The position numbers and the translations under genes are program-made. From RGIG995 sp045652445 (lineage in GTDB: Bacteria > Bacillota > Clostridia > Oscillospirales > UBA644), in assembly GCA_045652445.1 (NCBI GenBank), contig JAZRUJ010000028.1, positions 21,835 through 85,834 of the forward strand: a DNA stretch of 64,000 bases. The letters run 5' to 3'. The notes beneath the pieces were generated by a model that worked only from the letters and a program-made list of their open reading frames with translations, was not told the DNA's origin and made no database searches. Of this stretch, positions 33,351 to 41,376 are shown in pieces. The stretch's first letter is position 1, and every line of letters begins with the position of its first letter.

Positions 33351-34375
33351 AAGCAGCAGTATGGCTTGGTGATAATCAGGTAGAGGTACGAGAGGTGCCG
33401 ATTCCCGAGATCGGCGAGGAAGAAGCGCTTCTCAAGGTACGTGCGGCAGGTGTTTGCTCCACTGACTTTCATATTATCTCGGGTAAATTAAAGATTGGAA
33501 AATCCCCCAACGTGCAGGGTCATGAGATCTGCGGTGAGGTGGTAAAGATCAATTCGAGAAGGACCGATATTCCCGTCGGTCAGCGTTGTGTGGTTTCCAC
33601 CTCCATCGGTTGCGGCTACTGCGATGCCTGCCGTGAGGGAAAACAGTACATCTGTAACGATAGCAGAGAGATCGGTTATTACCCACACAACGGCGGCTAT
33701 GCCGAATACGTAAAGGTTCCCGTATCTGCCATCGTACCCATCTCGGACGCAGTCAGCGACAAGGCGGGCGCAATTCTTGAAAGCACGGTTTGTCCCACCG
33801 AATCCCTCATGCGAATCGGCGTTCCCTTTGGCGGAAGTGTTTTGGTTGCGGGAACGGGCCCTGCTGGTATTTCCTTTATTATTGTGGCTAAGCTAATGGG
33901 CGCGGACAAGGTGATCGTTCTGGTACGCGATGAGGAATCTACGAAGCGTGCCTTCGAATTCGGTGCGACGCATGTGGTAAATCTTAAGACCTCTCCCTCC
34001 CCTGTGGCAGAGGTTGAAGAGATCACAGGCGGCAAGAAAGCAGATATTGTAATCGAGGCAACGGGTGCGAAGAGTGTGATTGAATCCATACCCGACTATG
34101 TAAAGAAGGGCGGGAACATCATTCTTTACGGAATCCCCTCGGCTGAAGAGCAGATCGTCTTCCCTGTTACCAAGATGATCGTTGAGGAGATCTCGGTACA
34201 CGGTGCGGTAGGAAATACCAAGGCATGGTATCCGCTGGTTAAGATGATCGAATGCGGCAAATTGGATCTGGATCGTCTTGTTACCCACGAGTTTTCGCTG
34301 GACGAGATCAATGATGCGTTTGATCTTTTCCGCAACAAGGATAAGACCCTGATTAAGGCAGTTATTAAGTTTTAA
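33347..34375 (+). CDS. zinc-dependent medium-chain alcohol/polyol dehydrogenase
   Basis: A 342-residue enzyme. The GroES-like domain has catalytic zinc ligands C in G-V-C-S-T-D and H-E in G-H-E-I-C-G. Structural zinc cysteines occur in G-C-G-Y-C-D-A-C-R-E-G-K-Q-Y-I-C. The Rossmann domain has G-T-G-P-A-G. It resembles L-threonine/sorbitol/galactitol-type dehydrogenases, so oxidation of a sugar or sugar-acid hydroxyl is likely. The GTG start at 33347 overlaps the aldolase stop (GTGA). GAG-rich codon use marks it as part of the island. Confidence 0.9.
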   Translation: MKAAVWLGDNQVEVREVPIPEIGEEEALLKVRAAGVCSTDFHIISGKLKIGKSPNVQGHEICGEVVKINSRRTDIPVGQRCVVSTSIGCGYCDACREGKQYICNDSREIGYYPHNGGYAEYVKVPVSAIVPISDAVSDKAGAILESTVCPTESLMRIGVPFGGSVLVAGTGPAGISFIIVAKLMGADKVIVLVRDEESTKRAFEFGATHVVNLKTSPSPVAEVEEITGGKKADIVIEATGAKSVIESIPDYVKKGGNIILYGIPSAEEQIVFPVTKMIVEEISVHGAVGNTKAWYPLVKMIECGKLDLDRLVTHEFSLDEINDAFDLFRNKDKTLIKAVIKF

Positions 34376-34402
34376 AATATAATTTTCAAAAGGAGAACGA
34401 TT

Positions 34403-35521
34403 ATGAAAATCACAGACGTTGAGGTTGTTGTTGTCCGTCAGGACGAGGTAAAAATGATCGGTGACGGAAGTCAGGATACTGCGGTTATTCTGGTTCACAC
34501 CGACGAGGGTATTACGGGTATCGGTGAGGTTGACAGCTCTCCCGAGGTCGTGAAGGCGATCGTTGAGACCCCGGCTTCCCACGACCAGTGCAGAGGCCTC
34601 AAGGAGATCCTCATCGGCGAAGACCCCACCAACGTAGAATACCTCTGGCACAAAATGTACCACTACAGCTACTACTACACTCGCCGTTCTGTCGGTATCC
34701 ACGCAATGAGCGGTATCGACATCGCCCTTTGGGATATCACGGGTAAGAAGTATGGTCTGCCCGTTTCCAAGCTGATCGGCGGTCGTTTCAGAGAAAAGAT
34801 TCCTGCTTACTGCTCGGTTTTGATGCCCGGCACCAAGGAAGAAATCGACGAGCTTGTAGCACACCATAAGGCAGACTGTAACTACCACGGTTATAAGTTC
34901 GGTTGGGGCGCTCTGGGCGAGAGCGAAGAAAAGGATATCAAGCTGGTTGAATATTGCCGCGAGGCAGTTGGAGACAACCGTCTAATGATCGACATCGGTA
35001 TGAGATGGACCGATTATAAGTACGCACTCCGCGTTTCCAAAGAGTACGAAAAGCAGAAGGTCTACTGGTTGGAAGAGCCCTTCGCTCCCGACAGAACCCC
35101 TGATTTCGGCCGTCTTGCCGACAACATCAACATTTCTCTCGCATCGGGCGAGGAATTTGGTACGATGTACGAGTTCCAGGATATGCTGGATAACGGCAGA
35201 GTGGACATCGTTCAGCCCGACATGAGCCGTTGCGGCGGTATCACCATGGCGAAGAAGATCGCCGACATGGCTTACCTGCGTGGTAAGAAACTGATCCCTC
35301 ACGCATTCAAGACGGGTATTTTGATTGGTGCGACGCTGCAGCTGATTGCGGCAATTCCCAACGCCGACATTCTTGAGTACTGTGCTCAGGAAACCGTTCT
35401 TTCGAAAAACCTCGTAAAACATCACTTCCAGCTCGATAAGGATGGTTATGTAACCATTCCCGACCTCCCCGGTATCGGTGTTGAGCTGAACATGGATATT
35501 CTGAACAAGTATAGGAGATAA
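34403..35521 (+). CDS. mandelate racemase/muconate lactonizing enzyme family sugar-acid dehydratase
   Basis: A 372-residue enolase-superfamily protein. The capping domain ends near residue 130, and the barrel has the metal ligands D in M-I-D-I-G-M-R-W, E in W-L-E-E-P and E in A-S-G-E-E-F. The acid/base K-F-G-W-G region and H in I-P-H-A-F-K-T-G complete the site. This His and the WG motif are typical of acid-sugar dehydratases that turn aldonates into 2-keto-3-deoxy acids. The ATG at 34403 follows AAAGGAGAA. Its product would suit the DapA-type aldolase two genes upstream. The exact sugar is unknown. Confidence 0.88.
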   Translation: MKITDVEVVVVRQDEVKMIGDGSQDTAVILVHTDEGITGIGEVDSSPEVVKAIVETPASHDQCRGLKEILIGEDPTNVEYLWHKMYHYSYYYTRRSVGIHAMSGIDIALWDITGKKYGLPVSKLIGGRFREKIPAYCSVLMPGTKEEIDELVAHHKADCNYHGYKFGWGALGESEEKDIKLVEYCREAVGDNRLMIDIGMRWTDYKYALRVSKEYEKQKVYWLEEPFAPDRTPDFGRLADNINISLASGEEFGTMYEFQDMLDNGRVDIVQPDMSRCGGITMAKKIADMAYLRGKKLIPHAFKTGILIGATLQLIAAIPNADILEYCAQETVLSKNLVKHHFQLDKDGYVTIPDLPGIGVELNMDILNKYRR

Positions 35522-35524
35522 GTT

Positions 35525-36241
35525 ATGAACCTTTTAGCTGTAGGATGTCATCCCGACGATCTGGAGATCAATGCGGGCGGTACACTTGCAAAATGCGCTA
35601 AGCGCGGCGACAAGGTAACCATGTGTGTTCTTGGAAACGGAAGTGCAGGTCATAAGGTTTACTCCAAGGAGGAAATCGCGGCAATCCGTTTGCAGGAAGC
35701 AACGAACTCCGCTGCCATCATCGGTGCGGAATACATCAACCTTGGTGTAGACGATATGTTCCTTCGTCAGAACTACGATCTGCTCGTCAAACGTCTCTCC
35801 GACGTAATTCGCAAAGTCCGTCCCGACTTCATCATCACACACGGGCCTGACGAGTATATGGTAGACCACAGCATCACCAATACCATCACCTTTGATGCCA
35901 CCATGGCAGCTACCGTTGACCACTACCCTACCGATCATCCCGAATATCCCGTTTTTGAAAAATTCACCCCAATTTTCCAAATGGAAAACACCATGCTGAT
36001 CAACTCCTTCCCCGAGATTTTTGTGGATATTTCCGATACGGTTGATACGAAGGTTGAGATGTTCAAGCAGCACAAGAGCCAACACGATTGGCTTCAGGCA
36101 CACGACGGTAAGGATGTGGTAGAGGACATGCTTGCCTGTGCCAGACTGAGAGGCGTTCAATGTAACACCCGTTACGTAGAGGGCTTTACGATTCTCAAGC
36201 AGTCTCACCATCTGCCCTTGAAGAGATACCTACCCGAATGA
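35525..36241 (+). CDS. PIG-L family deacetylase
   Basis: A 238-residue zinc deacetylase. The N-terminal G-C-H-P-D-D-L-E carries the metal-binding H-P-D-D-x-E motif, and the third metal His is in D-H-S-I-T. The family removes acetyl groups from GlcNAc-type sugars (MshB, BshB, chitobiose deacetylases). In this operon it suggests that the substrate or an intermediate is N-acylated. It starts 3 bases after the dehydratase stop and overlaps the next gene by 4 bases. Confidence 0.9.
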   Translation: MNLLAVGCHPDDLEINAGGTLAKCAKRGDKVTMCVLGNGSAGHKVYSKEEIAAIRLQEATNSAAIIGAEYINLGVDDMFLRQNYDLLVKRLSDVIRKVRPDFIITHGPDEYMVDHSITNTITFDATMAATVDHYPTDHPEYPVFEKFTPIFQMENTMLINSFPEIFVDISDTVDTKVEMFKQHKSQHDWLQAHDGKDVVEDMLACARLRGVQCNTRYVEGFTILKQSHHLPLKRYLPE

Positions 36242-37155
36242 TCGTAAAAGAGTCAAAATTCAAGAACGTCCTTGCCTTTGAGCTGATCACAAAAAGCAAC
36301 ACGGCAAAGGTCGTTCCCTTGGAGGGCGGAAAGATCGCGTCCTTCAAGGATCGAAAAAGCGGAAAGGAATATCTCCTGCAAAATCCGTCCGAGAAGTTTT
36401 TACATACGGGATTTGACGACGACTTTGTAGATGGTGAGTGTTGCGGCTTTGACGACATGTTTCCCACCATCGACCCTGTTTCGGTGACCTATCCCGATGG
36501 AACAATCATGGAGTATCCCGATCATGGTGAGGTCGCCCGTGTTTCCTTTTCCTATGAGGCTACCGAAGATTCCCTCACCCTTCACTTCTCATCCGCACGG
36601 TTTGGTTATGAGTATACCAAGACCTTTCGGGAGAGTGCGGAGGGTGGCTTACAGGTGGATTATCGAATTGAAAACCGCTCGGATTACGATCTGGACGTTT
36701 TATGGGCAGCCCATTGTCTCGTAAATGCCGAGCAAGGCGGACAAGTTCTCGTTCCCTTCGGTGAGGGAGAGGACGTGGATATCATGTTCGACACAGTGTC
36801 CCGCTTTACACCCGGTGCGAGGATTCCCTTCCGCGAGGAATATTTTTTGACCACGTGGACGGTAGGTGCTCCCGAATGCAGAAAATTTTATTTTCCAAGA
36901 AAAGCTCCCGAGGGTTATCTGGGGTACCGCTATCCCTCAGGGGACGTGTTGATGATGGAATTTGATCCTGATCGGATTTCCTGCATCGGAGTATGGGAAA
37001 ACTTTGCCCGCTTCAACGGTGCCTACTGTATTGGCTTTGAGCCGAGCTCTGTAGGTTACGATACGGTTAAGAACGCCGAAAAATACGGGCAAAAGAGACC
37101 TATTAAAAAGGGTGAGAGTCTGGAATTTTTCATTCGGCTTACCGTAAAAAAATAA
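36238..37155 (+). CDS. aldose 1-epimerase-like (galactose mutarotase-fold) protein
   Basis: A 305-residue beta-rich protein. The N-terminus has L-E-G-G-K-I-A-S-F-K-D and the middle has D-D-M-F-P-T-I-D, the pattern of sugar-binding epimerase-like proteins. D-G-T-I-M-E-Y-P-D-H-G-E supplies the typical H near the substrate, and E-N-F-A-R-F-N-G-A-Y-C-I-G-F-E-P fits the family C-terminal acidic residue. It is likely to interconvert anomers of the sugar fed to the pathway. It is the last gene of the island operon, starting inside the deacetylase stop (ATGA). Confidence 0.78.
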   Translation: MIVKESKFKNVLAFELITKSNTAKVVPLEGGKIASFKDRKSGKEYLLQNPSEKFLHTGFDDDFVDGECCGFDDMFPTIDPVSVTYPDGTIMEYPDHGEVARVSFSYEATEDSLTLHFSSARFGYEYTKTFRESAEGGLQVDYRIENRSDYDLDVLWAAHCLVNAEQGGQVLVPFGEGEDVDIMFDTVSRFTPGARIPFREEYFLTTWTVGAPECRKFYFPRKAPEGYLGYRYPSGDVLMMEFDPDRISCIGVWENFARFNGAYCIGFEPSSVGYDTVKNAEKYGQKRPIKKGESLEFFIRLTVKK

Positions 37156-37159
37156 AAAA

Positions 37160-37210
37160 CGCCTCAGGCGGTGTGACTAAAAAACTCACACCCCTGAGGT
37201 GTACTTTTTT
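37160..37210 (+). terminator. terminator of the island operon
   Basis: GCCTCAGGCGGTGTGA / TCACACCCCTGAGGT with one C-C mismatch and one G-U pair, a loop of 9-10 bases, then TACTTTTTT. Confidence 0.85.
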
Positions 37211-37214
37211 AAAA

Positions 37215-37350
37215 ATTTTTATCCTTTGAATACAAAGACCTTGTTCATTTGAACAAGGTCTTTTTTCTTTCTTCATTTCTTCTTTTTCTCTTCCCTCGGC
37301 CTCGCAAAGCTCGGTCTCGGTCTCCCCTTTGCATAGAAAAAGGAAGGAAA
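37215..37350 (+). repeat. right copy of imperfect direct repeat flanking the catabolic island
   Basis: Same ordered blocks as 30582-30699 (TTTATCCTTTGAAT, the AAAGACCTTGTTC hairpin, TCGCAAAG, CCCTTTG, ATAGAAAAAGGAAGGA). It has extra sequence in the middle and ends 4 bases before the LysR promoter. Confidence 0.7.
37234..37268 (+). terminator. second terminator after the island, inside the repeat
   Basis: AAAGACCTTGTTC / GAACAAGGTCTTT with loop ATTT, then TTTC; the stem is identical to that at 30609. Confidence 0.85.
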
Positions 37351-37354
37351 AACA

Positions 37355-37383
37355 TTGACATTTACAATAAAACATGATATAAT
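37355..37383 (+). promoter_or_regulatory. consensus promoter of the LysR gene
   Basis: TTGACA at 37355-37360, 17 bases, TATAAT at 37378-37383. Confidence 0.85.
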
Positions 37384-37413
37384 GGACTGGATTACAAAAA
37401 GGCGGTGAGAGTT

Positions 37414-38334
37414 ATGAATCTTTTGCACATGAAGCATGCGTTGGAGGTAGCAAAAGCCGGTTCTCTGAGTAAAGCTTCGGAGGTTTTACTGATTGCGGCC
37501 CCGAACATTAGCCGTTCCATTAAGGAGCTGGAAACTGATCTTGGAATTACGATCTTTGACCGCACGCAAAACGGAATGAAGCTAACCCCTGACGGAGAAG
37601 AATTTATTAACTTTGCCAAGGGAATTCTTGGACAAATTGATGAGGTTGAAAAATTTTATAAAGCCGGTGCCCCGAAAAAACAAAAGTTTTCTATTTCCGT
37701 CCCCCGTGCCTGCTATATTTCCGAAGCCTTTGCCAATTTTTCCAGATCGCTAACAAAAGATTCTGCCGAGATTTTTTATAAAGAAACGAACTCCCAACGC
37801 ACCATACGCAATATGGTAGAACACGATTATAAACTAGGCATTATCCGATATGCGGAAAATTATGACAAATATTTCAAATCTATGCTGGAAGAAAAGGGCT
37901 TTCAGTACGAATTGGTCACAGAATTTACCTACTCCTTGATCATGAGTGCAGACAACCCTTTGGCAAAGAAAGAGCAAATTACGTTTGAAGATCTGACCAA
38001 TTATATTGAAATAGCACATGCGGATCCCTACGTTCCCTCTATGCCTCTTTCCAAAGTGATAAAGGAAGAACTGCCCGATAATATTGACCGAAGAATTTTT
38101 ATTTTTGAACGTGCAAGTCAATTTGATTTGTTATCTTTGAATCCCGAAACCTTTATGTGGGTCTCCTCTGCATCGAAGAGTTTACTGGATCGGTATAATT
38201 TAGTTTTGAAAAAATGTGATGACAATAAAAAAATATACAAAGACGTTTTGATTTACAAAAAGGGGTACGAATTATCAAAACTTGACCGTCAGTTTATTGC
38301 AAACCTGTGCGAATCGAAGCGAAAGCATATATAA
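37414..38334 (+). CDS. LysR-family transcriptional regulator
   Basis: A 306-residue regulator. The N-terminal winged helix (residues 1-60) has A-K-A-G-S-L-S-K-A-S-E-V-L and N-I-S-R-S-I-K-E-L-E-T-D-L-G-I-T-I-F-D-R. A substrate-binding-like effector domain follows. Codon use is AAA/GAA-rich like the chromosome and unlike the island to its left, so it is probably outside the island. The start is ATG 37414 after AAGGCGGTGA; a GTG at 37405 overlaps that site. Target genes are not obvious; adhE lies 320 bases downstream. Confidence 0.9.
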   Translation: MNLLHMKHALEVAKAGSLSKASEVLLIAAPNISRSIKELETDLGITIFDRTQNGMKLTPDGEEFINFAKGILGQIDEVEKFYKAGAPKKQKFSISVPRACYISEAFANFSRSLTKDSAEIFYKETNSQRTIRNMVEHDYKLGIIRYAENYDKYFKSMLEEKGFQYELVTEFTYSLIMSADNPLAKKEQITFEDLTNYIEIAHADPYVPSMPLSKVIKEELPDNIDRRIFIFERASQFDLLSLNPETFMWVSSASKSLLDRYNLVLKKCDDNKKIYKDVLIYKKGYELSKLDRQFIANLCESKRKHI

Positions 38335-38381
38335 TCTCCCTCAAAGTTTCCTCTTTTTTTGTTATCAATACAGGTGTTATC

Positions 38382-38403
38382 GATAATGATAATGCTGATT
38401 ATC
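38382..38403. promoter_or_regulatory. Fur-box-like element
   Basis: GATAATGATAAT followed by GCTG and ATTATC. The first 12 bases equal the first two hexamers of the classic Fur consensus, and the last six supply the inverted hexamer with a wider gap. It is preceded by a TTATCGATAA palindrome. It lies 12 bases before the -35 region of the adhE promoter. Confidence 0.4.
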
Positions 38404-38414
38404 TATTTTAAGAA

Positions 38415-38443
38415 TTTTCAAACCTCAAAAAAAATGGTATAAT
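38415..38443 (+). promoter_or_regulatory. probable adhE promoter
   Basis: TATAAT at 38438-38443 with a weak TTTTCA 17 bases upstream. Confidence 0.55.
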
Positions 38444-38461
38444 AGGAGCATACCAAGAAAA

Positions 38462-38634
38462 ATGGAGGTGCCGGTGGTGGAAAAGGCTCGATTTCCAAGG
38501 CAACACTGGGAAGACTTCTCATGTATCTAAATTTTTTAAGAGACCTGCCGCCGGATAAAGCACCGCACATTTCCGCAACGTCCATCGCTGCACACTTCCA
38601 CTTGGGAGAAGTTCAAGTTCGAAAAATTGTGTAA
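38462..38634 (+). pseudogene. rex: truncated/frameshifted Rex DNA-binding domain
   Basis: Reading the frame that ends in TAA at 38632-38634 gives I-S-K-A-T-L-G-R-L-L-M-Y-L, then L-P-P-D-K-A-P-H-I-S-A-T-S-I-A and L-G-E-V-Q-V-R-K. This is the N-terminal winged helix of the redox repressor Rex. It stops right after V-Q-V-R-K, where intact Rex continues into its NADH-binding domain. That frame has no start codon. The only nearby start (ATG 38462) is in another frame and joins it if one base is missing, or by a -1 slip, near 38482-38492. Rex normally represses adhE, the very next gene. Confidence 0.75.
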
Positions 38635-38655
38635 CATAAATTAGGAGGATGAAAA

Positions 38656-41358
38656 ATGGAGACTCAAAATCGTTTCATCGTAGACAGTGTGGAAAAGCTG
38701 CAGGAAGCTATTGCGCGTACCAGAGCAGCTCAAAAAGTTTTTGCAACCTACACGCAGGAACAGGTAGATAAAATCTTTTTGGCTGCCGCTTCCGCCGCAA
38801 ATAAGGCTCGAATTCCTCTTGCAAAAATGGCAGTAGAAGAAACCGGCATGGGCGTGGTAGAAGATAAGGTTATTAAAAACAACTATGCCGCCGAATATAT
38901 CTATAACGCCTACAAAGACACAAAAACCTGCGGTGTAATCGAAGAAGACAAGGCGTTCGGGATTCAGAAAATCGCGGAACCCATCGGGGTAATTGCAGCG
39001 GTTATTCCTACTACAAACCCCACTTCCACCGCAATTTTCAAGTGCCTTTTAGCTTTGAAAACTCGTAACGCCATTATTATCTCTCCTCACCCCCGTGCAA
39101 AGAACTGCACCATCGCTGCCGCGAAGTTGATTTTGGATGCCGCAGTTGCCGCAGGTGCTCCCGAAGGGATTATTGACTGGATTGACGTCCCCTCTTTGGA
39201 TATGACCAACACCGTTATGAAAGAAGCTGATATCATTCTTGCCACCGGTGGTCCCGGTATGGTTAAGGCAGCTTATTCTTCCGGTAAGCCTGCTCTGGGC
39301 GTCGGTGCCGGGAACACTCCCGCCATTATTGACGATTCTGCCGACATTTTGTTAGCAGTCAACTCCATTATTCATTCTAAAACCTTTGATAACGGTATGA
39401 TCTGTGCTTCCGAACAGTCTGTTCTGGTTCTGGAAAACATTTATGATGCTGTTAAGACCGAATTTGCCACCCGTGGCTGCTACTTCTTGAACAGCGAAGA
39501 AACGGAAAAAGTTCGCAAAACCATTATCATTAACGGTGCGTTGAATGCCAAAATCGTTGGACAGAAAGCCGCTAAAATTGCGGAACTTTCCGGGTTAACC
39601 GTTCCTGCTGACACCAAGATATTGATCGGCGAAGTGGAAAGTGTAGAACTATCTGAAGAATTTGCTCATGAAAAATTGTCTCCCGTTTTGGCAATGTATA
39701 AAGTTAAGACCTTTGAAGAAGCTTTGGACAAAGCCGACAAATTGGTTGCTGACGGTGGTTACGGTCACACCGCTTCCGTATACCTGAACGACGTTACTGC
39801 TCGGGAAAAACTGTCTGCATTCGCAGCTCGCATGAAGACCTGCCGTATTCTCGTGAATACTCCCTCTTCTCACGGTGGTATCGGAGACTTGTACAACTTC
39901 AAATTGGCTCCTTCCCTGACTTTGGGTTGTGGCTCTTGGGGTGGTAACTCTGTCTCCGAAAACGTTGGAGTGAAACATCTTCTCAACATCAAAACCGTTG
40001 CCGAAAGAAGGGAAAATATGCTTTGGTTCCGAGCACCTGAAAAAGTTTATATTAAGAAAGGCTGCCTGCCCGTTGCCCTCGACGAACTGAAGACGGTCCG
40101 CGGCTCCAAAAAAGCTTTCATTGTTACCGATACGTTCCTGTATCAGAACGGTTACACCAAGCCCATCACCGATAAATTGGACGAAATGGGCATTACCCAT
40201 GCCACATTCTTCAACGTTCAGCCGGACCCCACCTTGGCAAACGCCATCGAAGGGGCAGCACAAATGCGTGCCTTCCAGCCCGATACCATCATCGCTCTGG
40301 GCGGTGGTTCTGCTATGGACGCAGCCAAGATTATGTGGGTTCTTTACGAACATCCCGATGCTGACTTCATGGATATGGCAATGCGGTTTATCGATATCCG
40401 CAAACGCGTTTATACCTTCCCCAAACTGGGTGAAAAGGCATACTTTATTGCCATCCCCACCTCTGCCGGTACCGGTTCGGAAGTAACTCCTTTCGCCGTT
40501 ATTACCGACGAAAAGACCGGTGTAAAATATCCCTTGGCAGATTATGAACTTTTGCCCAACATGGCAATTATTGACACGGATTTCCACATGTCTGCCCCCA
40601 AAGGCTTAACCGCCGCTTCCGGGATTGACGCCGTCACCCACGCAGTGGAAGCTTATGCAGCAATGCTTGCAACCGATTACACCGACGGTCTGGCTCTCCA
40701 AGCTCTGAAGAATATCTTTAAATATCTGCCCCGTGCTTATGAAAACGGTCAAACCGACGTGGAAGCCCGTGAAAAGATGGCAAACGCAGCTACGATGGCC
40801 GGTATGGCATTCGCCAATGCTTTCTTGGGAATTTGCCACTCTATGGCTCACAAGTTGGGTGCATTCCATCATCTGCCCCACGGCGTTGCCAATGCCCTGA
40901 TGATTGAACAGGTTATTCGTTTCAACGCCTCTGAAGCTCCCGTTAAGATGGGTACTTTCTCTCAATACGATCATCCTCACACCTTGGCTCGGTATGCTGA
41001 AATTGCAGATTACCTGGGTCTGGGCGGAAAAAATGATGAAGAAAAGATGGAAAACCTTATCAAAGCCATCAATGACCTGAAAGCCAAGGTCGGCATCAAG
41101 GAAACCATCCGTGAATACGGCATCGGAGAACAAGACTTCCTGGACCGTTTGGACGACATGGTAGAACAAGCCTTTGACGATCAGTGCACCGGAGCAAACC
41201 CCCGTTATCCCCTGATGAGCGAACTGAAGCAAATGTATCTGAATGCTTATTACGGCACCGCGTATACCGATGCAAAAATGCCCACTGCCGTAGATATTGC
41301 TACCGAAGGCACTGCCGACAAGGGAAAAGCATCCTACCGCAAGGGCAAGAAAGCGTAA
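38656..41358 (+). CDS. adhE: bifunctional acetaldehyde-CoA/alcohol dehydrogenase
   Basis: A 900-residue two-domain enzyme reducing acetyl-CoA to acetaldehyde and then ethanol, oxidising two NADH. The aldehyde dehydrogenase half has the catalytic C250 in N-G-M-I-C-A-S-E. The iron-dependent alcohol dehydrogenase half (from about residue 455) has G-G-G-S-A-M-D-A-A-K, and its metal-binding His residues lie in G-I-C-H-S-M-A-H-K-L-G-A-F-H-H-L-P-H-G. Length is normal for AdhE, which assembles into spirosomes. The start follows TTAGGAGGATG. It is preceded by a Rex remnant and a Fur-like element, both suggestive of redox/iron control. Confidence 0.97.
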   Translation: METQNRFIVDSVEKLQEAIARTRAAQKVFATYTQEQVDKIFLAAASAANKARIPLAKMAVEETGMGVVEDKVIKNNYAAEYIYNAYKDTKTCGVIEEDKAFGIQKIAEPIGVIAAVIPTTNPTSTAIFKCLLALKTRNAIIISPHPRAKNCTIAAAKLILDAAVAAGAPEGIIDWIDVPSLDMTNTVMKEADIILATGGPGMVKAAYSSGKPALGVGAGNTPAIIDDSADILLAVNSIIHSKTFDNGMICASEQSVLVLENIYDAVKTEFATRGCYFLNSEETEKVRKTIIINGALNAKIVGQKAAKIAELSGLTVPADTKILIGEVESVELSEEFAHEKLSPVLAMYKVKTFEEALDKADKLVADGGYGHTASVYLNDVTAREKLSAFAARMKTCRILVNTPSSHGGIGDLYNFKLAPSLTLGCGSWGGNSVSENVGVKHLLNIKTVAERRENMLWFRAPEKVYIKKGCLPVALDELKTVRGSKKAFIVTDTFLYQNGYTKPITDKLDEMGITHATFFNVQPDPTLANAIEGAAQMRAFQPDTIIALGGGSAMDAAKIMWVLYEHPDADFMDMAMRFIDIRKRVYTFPKLGEKAYFIAIPTSAGTGSEVTPFAVITDEKTGVKYPLADYELLPNMAIIDTDFHMSAPKGLTAASGIDAVTHAVEAYAAMLATDYTDGLALQALKNIFKYLPRAYENGQTDVEAREKMANAATMAGMAFANAFLGICHSMAHKLGAFHHLPHGVANALMIEQVIRFNASEAPVKMGTFSQYDHPHTLARYAEIADYLGLGGKNDEEKMENLIKAINDLKAKVGIKETIREYGIGEQDFLDRLDDMVEQAFDDQCTGANPRYPLMSELKQMYLNAYYGTAYTDAKMPTAVDIATEGTADKGKASYRKGKKA

Positions 41359-41376
41359 TTAAAGGAGGGAATCGGA

